Assembly (NCBI RefSeq): GCF_000758705.1 | Contig: NZ_CP009287.1 | Coordinates: 5,828,001 to 5,892,000, forward strand | Origin: Paenibacillus graminis | Lineage (GTDB): Bacteria; Bacillota; Bacilli; Paenibacillales; Paenibacillaceae | Direction of reading: 5' to 3' | Length of the DNA stretch: 64,000 nt | In this document: positions 1 through 8,417 of the stretch, piece by piece | Layout: each line of letters starts with the position of its first letter | How positions within the stretch are numbered: position 1 is the first letter of the stretch | The notes under the pieces: generated by a model | Databases searched by the model: none | What the model was told of the DNA's origin: nothing | What the model saw: the letters and a program-made list of their open reading frames with translations, nothing else | Made by a program: the position numbers and the translations under genes

Positions 1-43
1 TCGGATTGACTGCAGCCGGTTTTTTTCTTCTGTTAACGGTCAT
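1..43 (-). CDS. nifN: NifN, FeMo-cofactor scaffold subunit (5' end only)
   Basis: Only the first 14 codons are inside the window (MTVNRRKKPAAVNP). The ATG at 43 overlaps the last codons of nifE, and a strong AAGGAGG lies at 53-59 inside nifE with 9 bases before the ATG, so translation is probably coupled. NifN would pair with NifE to form the scaffold on which FeMo-cofactor is assembled. The call rests on position after nifE (nifE-nifN order is near universal) and the ribosome site, not on protein similarity, because too little protein is visible. Confidence 0.75.
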   Translation of the reverse strand, partial: MTVNRRKKPAAVNP

Positions 44-1397
44 AGGGAGGGACCTCCTTATCCCAGGGGGCCGGGCTGGCAGCCAGCTTCCAGATCGGAT
101 TGGCCAGCGAATAGGTGAGTTCCTTGGCCAGCCGCAGAAGCCCTTCATAGCCCGCGTACGCCTTATGCCGCTCCTGGTTGATATCAATGAACGGAATCTG
201 TTCCTTCATCGCAACATACATATTGCGGCCGCCCGCAATCATCATATCCGCTTTGCGTTCCCGCACCGTCTTGAGGATGCGGCTGGCACCGCCCTCGGGA
301 ATATATTCGGTATCGTCACCTACACGGTCAGCGATCCGCCGGACATCATCCTCTGTGCTTTTGTTCGTTCCGACGCCCACCACCTGAACGCCCAGCTCCT
401 TCAGAGCGGAAATGACCGACCAGCTTTTGACGCCGCCGGTATAGAGCACCGCTTTCTTTCCTTTCAGGATTTTGCGGTAAGGCCGCAAATCCTGGCTGAG
501 CCGGGCTTCTTCACGCTCGGTTAGGCGGTCTACCCGGCGCTCCATATCACGGTCATTCATCAGATAGGCCATTTGCCGCAGCGAATAAGTCGTCTCCTTG
601 GCCCCATAGAAAGAGCCTTCGAAATAAGGGATACCATATCTGGACTCCATTTCTCTGGCGAGTCCAAGCAAGGCCCGGCTGCAGACAACCATGTTCACCT
701 TGGCGCGGTGCGCCCAGGTGATCTCCTTGTAGCGGGCATCTCCTGTTATCCGTGAGGTTACCGGAATACCCGCACTGTTCATCAGCTTCTCGATATCCCA
801 CATCTCGCCGGCAATATTGTATTCACCGATAAGGTTGATCCCCATAGACATATCAGGGGATGGCTCTCCAGTACCGATGACATACTGCAGCAGCGCATCG
901 CCGGCCAGACGGTTGCCGAGATTTTTGCTCCCGACAAATCCGGGGCTGTTCACTGGGATGACCGGTATACCAAGCCGGTCTGCCGCCGCCTTGCAGACGG
1001 CATCCATGTCTTCACCGATCATGGCTGTCACACAGGTTGAATATACAAATATTGCCGGAGGCGCAAAGCGCTCGGCAATATAGTCAATACTGTCCTTCAG
1101 TTTCTTTTCTCCGCCAAAAATAATATCAGAATCGGTCAGATCCGTAGCAAAGCCGTATTGGGACAGGGAAGGCCCGCTGGACAGGGTTCCCCTGCTCTCC
1201 CAACTGTTCCCGGCACAAGCAATCGGACCATGGACAAGGTGCGCAGCGTCCATAATCGGCAGCAGTGTAATTTGGGCTCCGTCGAAGGAGCAGCCTCCAG
1301 CAGCCTCACCCGGTTTGGGCCGTGGGCAGGGCTTTACTTTCGGGGCCAGGCTCCCGCAAGCCTCGGAATCAAATTCGTCTTTTCGAACAGGGTCCAT
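33..1397 (-). CDS. nifE: NifE, FeMo-cofactor biosynthesis scaffold
   Basis: NifE is the alpha subunit of the NifEN scaffold that receives NifB-co and matures it to FeMo-cofactor; it is a NifD paralogue. The N-terminal signature KPKPG then GGCSFDGAQ, the HGPIACAGNSW cysteine motif and the C-terminal half typical of the nitrogenase component 1 fold are all present. I chose ATG 1397, preceded by AAGGAG (11-base spacing). It gives a 454-residue protein whose start (MDPVRKDEFDSEACG) lines up with the known short NifE N-terminus before the first cysteine. The frame stays open to a TTG/ATG at 1547/1544 that would overlap nifK by about 50 bases but has no ribosome site. It lies 97 bases after the nifK stop and overlaps nifN. 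Confidence 0.93.
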   Translation of the reverse strand: MDPVRKDEFDSEACGSLAPKVKPCPRPKPGEAAGGCSFDGAQITLLPIMDAAHLVHGPIACAGNSWESRGTLSSGPSLSQYGFATDLTDSDIIFGGEKKLKDSIDYIAERFAPPAIFVYSTCVTAMIGEDMDAVCKAAADRLGIPVIPVNSPGFVGSKNLGNRLAGDALLQYVIGTGEPSPDMSMGINLIGEYNIAGEMWDIEKLMNSAGIPVTSRITGDARYKEITWAHRAKVNMVVCSRALLGLAREMESRYGIPYFEGSFYGAKETTYSLRQMAYLMNDRDMERRVDRLTEREEARLSQDLRPYRKILKGKKAVLYTGGVKSWSVISALKELGVQVVGVGTNKSTEDDVRRIADRVGDDTEYIPEGGASRILKTVRERKADMMIAGGRNMYVAMKEQIPFIDINQERHKAYAGYEGLLRLAKELTYSLANPIWKLAASPAPWDKEVPPYDR

Positions 1398-1494
1398 CGG
1401 CTCTTCATCTCCTTCGCTAAAGTTGCTTGCTTCACGCAAACCTCGCGCTGCTTCGGCGGCACACAATCCGGTCAACTGCTTGCTGCGGATATTT

Positions 1495-3054
1495 TTACCG
1501 TACCAAATCGTAGTTAAAGCCGGAGTTGTTGCGGTCAAGCTCATCAAGGATCGTATTCACTAGCAAGCTCAACAGGTTCAGCGTGCCCTGATAGCCGATA
1601 ATCGGGTAACGGTGCATATGATGACGGTCCAGAATCGGGAAGCCTACGCGAACCAGGGGCACGCCCGCATCCTTGGCGGCAAATTTCAGATGCGAGCTGC
1701 CGATAGCCAGGTCAACCGGATCATTCATCAGCAGCGAACGCATATGCCAAAGGTCATTGCCAATGTACAGGGCAGCCTCGGAACCATAAGGACTGGAGGC
1801 CAGAAGCGCCTCTGCTTCGTCCTTGAATTTCACTTCATTGAAATCAACATCGCCATTGGAGCAGACGATATGAACCGGCTCCATACCAATCTCCAGGCAG
1901 AATCCGATGAGTCCGATCAACAGATCCGGATCGCCTACGAGTGCAACCCGTTTGCCGTGCAGATAAGGATGGCTGTCCGTCAGGGCATCCACTATGCGGC
2001 CTCGTTCCTCCATAAGGGAAGCCGGAATGGGAAGACCCGTCAATTCACTGATTGCATCCAGCAGCTTATCCGTGCCGGTAATCCCCAGCGGCGTTGACAT
2101 TGCAGTGAGCTGCTGGTTCCAGGTGCTGCTGATGAAATCCTGTGTTTTCTTCAATGTGTATTTCTGCAGGGACAGTGTACCGAGAGCATTGGCTGCCAGA
2201 GGCACATCAGCGAGCTTTGTGCCGCCGTAGTAATATTCATACTCGCCTGTGGCCGGAGAGTCATAGTTGCCGCTGTGATCACCCAGGATCGTATATTTGG
2301 TATCGAAGGCATCGAGAATTTTGCGGAGTTCAGCAAAGTTGCCGGTATAAGGCTCAAACCCAAGCATGACATTCAGCTTCTCACCCGATTCCGCACCGCT
2401 GCCAGGGCTAGCCTTCATCCCGGAGCGTTCATACAGGTAGCTCAAAATGCCTTTCAGCATGGAATCATAACCTGTAATATGCGAACCGACAAAGCTTGGC
2501 GTGTTGCAGAAGGCTACCGGGAAATCTTCTGTAATGGCTCCCTTGATCCGGGCATTGCCGATAAAAGAGGACAGGTCATCGCCGATGACTTCGGCCATGC
2601 AGGTGGTACAGAGAGCAATCATCTCAGGCTTGTAAAGAGCGATGCTGTTCTCCAAGCCGTCGATCAGATTGTTCATCCCGCCGAATACCGCTGCGTCCTC
2701 GGTCATCGAAGAAGAGACGGCAGGCGTAGGCTCTTTGAAGTGGCGGCTGAGATGACTGCGGAAATAAGAGTTGCAGCCCTGTGAGCCATGAACGAAGGGC
2801 AGTGTTTTCTCGAAGCCAAGCGCAGCCATCACTGAACCCAGCGGCTGGCAGGCTTTATGAGGGTTGATGACCACAGCTTTGCGGTCAAAGTTTTTTTGCA
2901 TATATTCTGCCGATTTGGAGTAGGCGAGTGCTTCCGCCGTATCCTGTTCGCTGCAGGGTGCTTCAAACTGCTTTTTGTTAGCCCGCTGCTGAACGTAGCG
3001 TTCTTCGGAGAATAGTGAGTTATAGTCTGGAATCTCCATTCTGTCCTTGCTCAT
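1495..3054 (-). CDS. nifK: NifK, nitrogenase MoFe protein beta subunit
   Basis: NifK is the beta chain of the alpha2beta2 MoFe protein; it shares the P-cluster with NifD. Visible marks include the N-terminal NSLFSEERY segment, the P-cluster motif [19 protein letters not shown], the [13 protein letters not shown] cysteine region, and [11 protein letters not shown]. The length is 519 residues, usual for Firmicutes NifK, which lack the long N-terminal extension of proteobacterial forms. ATG 3054 overlaps the nifD stop in an ATGA junction, so translation is coupled and gives equal subunits. The open frame continues upstream to 3105, but that part lies within nifD and is rejected. Confidence 0.97.
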   Translation of the reverse strand: MSKDRMEIPDYNSLFSEERYVQQRANKKQFEAPCSEQDTAEALAYSKSAEYMQKNFDRKAVVINPHKACQPLGSVMAALGFEKTLPFVHGSQGCNSYFRSHLSRHFKEPTPAVSSSMTEDAAVFGGMNNLIDGLENSIALYKPEMIALCTTCMAEVIGDDLSSFIGNARIKGAITEDFPVAFCNTPSFVGSHITGYDSMLKGILSYLYERSGMKASPGSGAESGEKLNVMLGFEPYTGNFAELRKILDAFDTKYTILGDHSGNYDSPATGEYEYYYGGTKLADVPLAANALGTLSLQKYTLKKTQDFISSTWNQQLTAMSTPLGITGTDKLLDAISELTGLPIPASLMEERGRIVDALTDSHPYLHGKRVALVGDPDLLIGLIGFCLEIGMEPVHIVCSNGDVDFNEVKFKDEAEALLASSPYGSEAALYIGNDLWHMRSLLMNDPVDLAIGSSHLKFAAKDAGVPLVRVGFPILDRHHMHRYPIIGYQGTLNLLSLLVNTILDELDRNNSGFNYDLVR

Positions 3055-4508
3055 ACGCCCGCCCCCTCTTTCTGCGCTTTTTCCTTCTTGCGGATCAGAT
3101 TCCATACCGGACTGTTAACGGTCATATCCATGTCCTTGGCGAAGATTTTGAACCCGTCAAACCCGTGATACGGACCGCTGTAGTCCCAGGAATGCATCTG
3201 GCGGAACGGTACACCCATCTTGTGGTACACATATTTTTCCTTGACGCCCGAGCCTACCAGATCGACATTTAATTTCTGAGCCAGTTCTTCCAGCTCATAT
3301 GCAGTCGGGTCATCCATAATGATGGTTCCTTCCTTCATCATAGGAAAGGTCCTCTCATAGTCATCCTTATGGGCAAATTCATAACCGGAAGCTACAATAT
3401 CCATGCCCAGATCCTCATAAGCACCGATCGTGTGGCGGGAACGCAAACCTCCGATCATCAGCAGCACCTTTTTATTTTCCAGACGCGGTTTGTATTTATT
3501 AATGATGGCATCCATTGCCGGTTTATGTTTCGCAATCATTTTCTCACAGTTCTCCTGGATCGTTGCATCGAACCGGGCTGCGATGGCACGCAGGCTCTCA
3601 TAAGTCTTGGAAGGTCCGAAGAAATTGTATTCCATCCACGGTATGTCATAGGCCTTCTCCATATGATCCACCATGTAGTTCATGGAGCGGTGGCAGTGAA
3701 TCAGATTCAGCTTGGCCTTATGGGCAATTTCCAGCTCGTTCAGGGTACCGTCGCCGGACCATTGGGCAATGACCCGAAGGCCCATTTCTTCCAGCAGAAT
3801 ACGGGAAGCCCATGCATCGCCGCCGATATTATAATCGCCGATAATATTGACATCGTAGGGGCCGGTTTCAGCCAGTTCAGCTTTGCCCAGCACGAAATCG
3901 CGGATGGCATCATTGGCAATGTGGTGGCCCAGCGACTGGCTGACGCCGCGGAATCCTTCGCAGCGTACAGGTACAATCGGCATATCCAGCTCTTTAGCCA
4001 TTTTTTTGGATACCGCTTCAATGTCATCACCGATCAGGCCAACCGGACATTCGGATTGCACAGTGATCCCTTTGGCAAGAGGGAACATTTCCGTAATCTC
4101 GCGCATGATGACTTCCAGCTTCTTGTCACCGCCGAAAACGATGTCCGTTTCCTGGAAATCACTCGTAATCTGCATGGCTGTAAAATTGTCGATCCCCAGC
4201 GTGCCGTTGGCATAGTTGCGGCGTGTGCCCCAGCTGTATTGACCGCAGCCGATAGGACCGTGGCTGATATGAACCATGTCCTTAATCGGACCCCATACCA
4301 CACCTTTGGAGCCTGCATAGGAGCAGCCGCGTGGCGTCATTACGCCGGGACGGGATTTTATATTAGACTTCAGGGCACAGGTGCCGCAGGATTGGGCTTC
4401 TTCAGTATTGATCTGAAAATGCTTTTCGCGGTCTTTTTTCGCTTTTTTGGGATATGCCTCCAGAACCTCTTCTACTAATTTCTTGTTCTCTTCGATATTC
4501 AGCCCCAT
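3051..4508 (-). CDS. nifD: NifD, nitrogenase MoFe protein alpha subunit
   Basis: NifD is the catalytic alpha chain that holds FeMo-cofactor, where N2 is reduced. P-cluster cysteines lie in [21 protein letters not shown] and [11 protein letters not shown]. The cofactor ligands expected from Azotobacter (Cys275 and His442) are in [11 protein letters not shown] and [16 protein letters not shown], both intact, so this is a molybdenum-type enzyme rather than a VnfD or AnfD. It has 485 residues. ATG 4508 has AGGAGGG seven bases upstream. It follows nifH after a 134-base gap that holds a large stem-loop, and overlaps nifK by four bases. Confidence 0.97.
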   Translation of the reverse strand: MGLNIEENKKLVEEVLEAYPKKAKKDREKHFQINTEEAQSCGTCALKSNIKSRPGVMTPRGCSYAGSKGVVWGPIKDMVHISHGPIGCGQYSWGTRRNYANGTLGIDNFTAMQITSDFQETDIVFGGDKKLEVIMREITEMFPLAKGITVQSECPVGLIGDDIEAVSKKMAKELDMPIVPVRCEGFRGVSQSLGHHIANDAIRDFVLGKAELAETGPYDVNIIGDYNIGGDAWASRILLEEMGLRVIAQWSGDGTLNELEIAHKAKLNLIHCHRSMNYMVDHMEKAYDIPWMEYNFFGPSKTYESLRAIAARFDATIQENCEKMIAKHKPAMDAIINKYKPRLENKKVLLMIGGLRSRHTIGAYEDLGMDIVASGYEFAHKDDYERTFPMMKEGTIIMDDPTAYELEELAQKLNVDLVGSGVKEKYVYHKMGVPFRQMHSWDYSGPYHGFDGFKIFAKDMDMTVNSPVWNLIRKKEKAQKEGAGV

Positions 4509-4558
4509 TTATTGACCCTCCTTTTCGTGGTTCAGGACGCTTACGCCGCCTGCATGGC

Positions 4559-4629
4559 CGGTTAGCCACTGAAAGTTCATCCGGTGAAGGCCGTCTCTCC
4601 ACTCCCGTTCACCGGATTATAGCTAACCG
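4559..4629 (-). promoter_or_regulatory. Large stem-loop in the nifH-nifD gap
   Basis: Two nested inverted repeats sit in the intergenic mRNA. The outer arms are CGGTTAGC (4559-4566) and GCTAACCG (4622-4629). The inner arms are ATCCGGTGAA (4579-4588) and TTCACCGGAT (4608-4617), perfect over 10 bp. No T-run follows on the minus strand, so it is not a plain terminator. By analogy with other nifH-nifD gaps it may stabilise the 3' end of a nifBH message or act as a partial attenuator, giving more NifH than NifDK. That function is inferred. Confidence 0.8.
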
Positions 4630-4642
4630 CGGTTATACCGTC

Positions 4643-5512
<870 letters not shown>

Positions 5513-5515
5513 TCA

Positions 5516-6886
5516 TCATCCCTTCGAAATGTTTATATTTTCAAAATAAGAGCTGTACTTCACACTTTCGAGAATCGCTTCCTGTATTCCACCTTTGCGG
5601 ACGAGTGGCAAGACTCCGATTTTGTTGAGGCTGGTACGGGGGCCCTCACCGATACCGGAGCAGAGAAGAATGCGGCAATCACTTAGAATGGATATAATTT
5701 CTTGCAGCGTGGCGGCTTTGTCGCCGTTGCAGTCTGCTTTGCCATGGCAGTAGGCCTGTATCTTGCGGACACCGAGCAGCTGAACCACCGCTCCATCGGT
5801 ATCGTAAACCAGGAATTCCGTGGCATGCCCGAAATGCTGGTTGACCTTGTCGCCGCCTCTGGTAGCCACCGCGACCCTGATCTTCGGCGCATTCTCCTGA
5901 AGTAATCTCGCCCGCTTCGCTTGGACCCGCTCACGGATCTTCACATCCAGCTCGCCTTGGAACAATGCCCTGGCTTCCGCATTGATTGCCGGATCAGCCT
6001 CCATCGCTTCCAGCGGGAAGTCCTGATTGCGGTCCTGGCCCAGCAGCCCGATGGCGTCAGCCCGGCATTGCCGGCAATGGCGCATCACCTTCATGCCGCC
6101 CCGGCCCAGCAGCTCCTGCAGATTGTGCAGTTCCTTCGGTCGGGGCGCTTTGCGCCCGTCCTGCTCATACTGGCTGCCCGGCGCGATAATTAGCGGTGTT
6201 ACATTGTGCAGTGTGGCCCCGAGCTCTTTTACTCTTTTGGACACTGCGGGTAAATGATGATCGTTGACCCCGGGAATCATAATCGAATTCACTTTGACGA
6301 GAATTCCCAGCTTCGCCAGCAGTTCAAGACCCGTCAGCTGGCGGCTGATCAGCAGCTCTGCGGCAGCTTTTCCTTCATAACGCACACCTTCGTCGAACAC
6401 CCAGGGATAAATCGCTTGACCGACATCCGCGTCGATGGCGTTGATGGTGATAGTGACATGGCGGATGCCAAGCTCCACAATCTCATCGATATGCCGGTGC
6501 AGCGTCAACCCGTTGGTGCTGAGGCAAAGGGAGACATCAGGCACAACCTTTTTCACCCGGGCGAAGGTGTCGAACGTCTGCTCCGGATTTGCCAGCGGAT
6601 CGCCTGGACCGGCGATGCCTACTACCGACAGCTGCATCAGTTGGGCGGCTACCCCTTTCACTTTGCGTTCGGCCTGTTCCGGGGTAAGCACCTCGCTGAC
6701 CACACCAGGCCTGCTCTCATTCACGCAGTCGAACTTGCGGTTGCAGTAATGGCACTGGATGTTGCAGGCGGGAGCTACCGGGATGTGCATCCTGGCATAA
6801 AACCGATGGGCTTCCTCGCTGTAGCAAGGGTGGCGGCTGATCTCCTCCTCTGCTTCATTTGATATACACGGCGACGGCTGCATCAT
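5516..6886 (-). CDS. nifB: NifB, radical-SAM FeMo-cofactor core synthase
   Basis: NifB fuses two [4Fe-4S] units and inserts a carbide from S-adenosylmethionine to make NifB-co, the precursor of FeMo-cofactor. The radical-SAM triad CNIQCHYC lies near residue 41. A C-terminal NifX/NafY-like domain (about residues 345-450, starting at IRVAVATRGGDKVNQHFGHA) binds the product, so this is the two-domain NifB form. It has 456 residues. ATG 6886 has AGGAGG six bases upstream. It is the first gene of the operon, downstream of the GlnR-flanked promoter. Confidence 0.97.
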   Translation of the reverse strand: MMQPSPCISNEAEEEISRHPCYSEEAHRFYARMHIPVAPACNIQCHYCNRKFDCVNESRPGVVSEVLTPEQAERKVKGVAAQLMQLSVVGIAGPGDPLANPEQTFDTFARVKKVVPDVSLCLSTNGLTLHRHIDEIVELGIRHVTITINAIDADVGQAIYPWVFDEGVRYEGKAAAELLISRQLTGLELLAKLGILVKVNSIMIPGVNDHHLPAVSKRVKELGATLHNVTPLIIAPGSQYEQDGRKAPRPKELHNLQELLGRGGMKVMRHCRQCRADAIGLLGQDRNQDFPLEAMEADPAINAEARALFQGELDVKIRERVQAKRARLLQENAPKIRVAVATRGGDKVNQHFGHATEFLVYDTDGAVVQLLGVRKIQAYCHGKADCNGDKAATLQEIISILSDCRILLCSGIGEGPRTSLNKIGVLPLVRKGGIQEAILESVKYSSYFENINISKG

Positions 6887-6947
6887 TTCCCACCTCCTAA
6901 AAGTAACCTGATTAATAGAGTTTATTTGCGCGGAACAATCAAATGAA

Positions 6948-6964
6948 TGTCATATTTCCTAACA
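6948..6964 (-). promoter_or_regulatory. GlnR operator, downstream site of the nif promoter
   Basis: The minus strand reads TGTTAGGAAATATGACA, an exact fit to the GlnR/TnrA consensus TGTNAN7TNACA. It is centred about 30 bases after the predicted nifB transcription start, where bound GlnR would block RNA polymerase. In Paenibacillus polymyxa a downstream GlnR site represses nif under nitrogen excess; the arrangement here is the same. Confidence 0.85.
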
Positions 6965-6994
6965 ATAATTTGCTTGACCGCTTTAATTAGTCTC

Positions 6995-7023
6995 ATCATA
7001 TTTTCATTCCTGTACATCGTCAA
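6995..7023 (-). promoter_or_regulatory. Sigma-A promoter of the nif operon
   Basis: On the minus strand the -35 TTGACG (7018-7023) and -10 TATGAT (6995-7000) are separated by exactly 17 bases. Transcription should start near 6988, leaving a leader of about 100 bases before nifB. No NifA/sigma-54 site (GG-N10-GC) is needed or seen, as expected for Paenibacillus nif. Confidence 0.88.
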
Positions 7024-7082
7024 TTGCATTCCAGCTTAAAAAGCCCTTTATTTCCTTATGTTTGCAGTTTCGCCATATCGTA

Positions 7083-7099
7083 CGTTAGATTATCTAACT
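7083..7099 (-). promoter_or_regulatory. GlnR operator, upstream site of the nif promoter
   Basis: A perfect 7-1-7 palindrome GTTAGATTATCTAAC (7084-7098) fits the inner part of TGTNAN7TNACA, with only the outermost base of each arm different. It sits about 60 bases upstream of the nifB -35 box. In P. polymyxa an upstream GlnR site activates nif under nitrogen limitation; the same role is inferred here. Confidence 0.75.
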
Positions 7100-7162
7100 T
7101 ATAACTACCATGTTTCCGTTTCCATCCCAGTCATCTTCTATTGATATTTATTCTCACAGGCA

Positions 7163-7191
7163 TTGACAACGGCTCTTAAGTCATATATGAT
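7163..7191 (+). promoter_or_regulatory. Sigma-A promoter of the riboswitch-terC transcript
   Basis: TTGACA (7163-7168) and TATGAT (7186-7191) are separated by 17 bases: consensus -35 and a near-consensus -10. It points away from the nif promoter and leads into the Mn2+ riboswitch leader. Confidence 0.88.
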
Positions 7192-7230
7192 ACTTCTAAG
7201 TCAACCACGTAACCAATTAAATTTAATATA

Positions 7231-7336
7231 TCCCGTAAAGGGGAGTAGCTGTTAGATAAAATCGTCAATACGAGAACGTGAGGATGTTCTCCGGTTTTAT
7301 CGGCAATGAACTATTGTTAGCGAGACCTTTACCAAT
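7231..7336 (+). ncRNA. yybP-ykoY manganese riboswitch
   Basis: The two conserved halves of the aptamer are present: GTAAAGGGGAGTAGC near 7235-7249 and TAGCGAGACCTTTACC near 7318-7333. They pair to form P1, with the variable stem-loops between them. This class binds Mn2+ and usually turns on Mn export or TerC-family genes. Its P1 3' strand is also the 5' arm of the terminator at 7323-7382, so Mn2+ binding should prevent termination and switch the downstream gene on. Confidence 0.93.
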
Positions 7337-7388
7337 CAGGTTAGACCTTTATTCCAAAGGCTGATCTGCTTGGTAAAGGTCTTTTTTA
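7323..7388 (+). terminator. Riboswitch-controlled terminator
   Basis: AGACCTTTACCA (7323-7334) pairs with TGGTAAAGGTCT (7371-7382), followed by a T-run. The 5' arm is shared with riboswitch helix P1, so terminator and ligand-bound aptamer exclude each other. Confidence 0.88.
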
Positions 7389-7463
7389 TATATATTTGGT
7401 AAAAATAATGGTACCGCAGGAATTTCATGGCGGTATTTACATCCAAATGAGGAGGAAGCAGCA

Positions 7464-8291
7464 ATGGATTGGGGATTATTATTAGAATACGGATGGGTAT
7501 TACTCGTTCTCGTAGCACTGGAAGGGTTGCTCGCCGCAGATAATGCACTGGTACTGGCAATCATGGTTAAACATCTTCCTGATGAGGAACGTAAAAAGGC
7601 ATTGTTCTATGGTTTGGCCGGGGCGTTTGTGTTCCGTTTCGGTTCGCTTTTCGTCATCTCTTATCTGGTGGACATCTGGCAGGTACAAGCCATTGGCGCG
7701 ATCTACCTTCTGTTCATCGCGGGGAATCACATCTTCCGGAAAGTGCTGTTTAAGAAGCCTGTTACTGAAGAGGCTGCGGAAAGCGGCACTGAGGAAGTTG
7801 TGCAAAAAAAGAAATCCAGCTTCTGGTTTACAGTTCTGAAGGTTGAAGTAGCGGATATTGCGTTTGCCGTTGACTCTATCCTTGCGGCTGTTGCGCTTGC
7901 CGTTGCGCTTCCGCCAAGCGGAATGGGCAAGATCGGCGGCCTTGACGGCGGCCAGTTCCTCGTTATCTTTGCCGGCGGCTTCATTGGACTGGTCATTATG
8001 CGGTTTGCAGCCTCCTTCTTCGTCAAGCTGCTCCACTCCCGTCCCGGCCTTGAGGTTGCCGCATTCTTCATCGTTGGCTGGGTCGGCGTTAAGCTGGCTG
8101 TCATCACCCTGGCTCATCCGTCACTGGGTGTCCTGTCCGAGGACTTCGCCCACAGCACCTGGTGGAAAGCTACCTTCTATGTCGTGCTTGTAATTATTGC
8201 AGCCACCGGCTGGTTCATGAGCAGCCATAAAATTGAAGAGAACGCCGGTGAAAACCCTGTCCGTGAAGTCGATAAGCAGCTGGGCAAATAA
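7464..8291 (+). CDS. TerC-family integral membrane protein (probable Mn2+ exporter)
   Basis: A 275-residue polytopic protein of the TerC/YkoY/Alx family. Members export Mn2+ or supply it to secreted enzymes. The two characteristic acidic membrane motifs, LLAADNALVLA near residue 23 and IAFAVDSILAAVAL near residue 130, are present. A short charged cytoplasmic loop (about residues 92-120) separates the halves. ATG 7464 has GGAGGA upstream. The leader carries a Mn2+ riboswitch, which strongly supports a manganese role over tellurite resistance. The gene stands alone and is divergent from nif. Confidence 0.92.
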   Translation: MDWGLLLEYGWVLLVLVALEGLLAADNALVLAIMVKHLPDEERKKALFYGLAGAFVFRFGSLFVISYLVDIWQVQAIGAIYLLFIAGNHIFRKVLFKKPVTEEAAESGTEEVVQKKKSSFWFTVLKVEVADIAFAVDSILAAVALAVALPPSGMGKIGGLDGGQFLVIFAGGFIGLVIMRFAASFFVKLLHSRPGLEVAAFFIVGWVGVKLAVITLAHPSLGVLSEDFAHSTWWKATFYVVLVIIAATGWFMSSHKIEENAGENPVREVDKQLGK

Positions 8292-8320
8292 ATAGCAGCT
8301 GTTCATAGCAAACACACAGA

Positions 8321-8357
8321 AGCCTGCTCCCCGCCTGATGGCGGGGGCAGGCTTTGC
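8321..8357 (+). terminator. Probable terminator after the TerC gene
   Basis: Long GC-rich arms, AGCCTGCTCCCCGCC (8321-8335) and GGCGGGGGCAGGCT (8340-8353), close a short loop. The following T-run is weak (TTGCTA). It lies between convergent genes and may serve both strands. Confidence 0.65.
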
Positions 8358-8417
8358 TATTTCTCACGATGCGGAGAAAGTGCTATGCATAACTTTTCGG
8401 GAACGCAGACCGCCTGG

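Noticed and set aside
1398..1547. Extended nifE N-terminus
   Set aside because: No ribosome site, overlaps nifK, and makes the protein about 50 residues longer than the family; ATG 1397 fits the known N-terminus.
3369..4478. 369-codon frame opposite nifD
   Set aside because: Antisense shadow of a well-established gene; no ribosome site.
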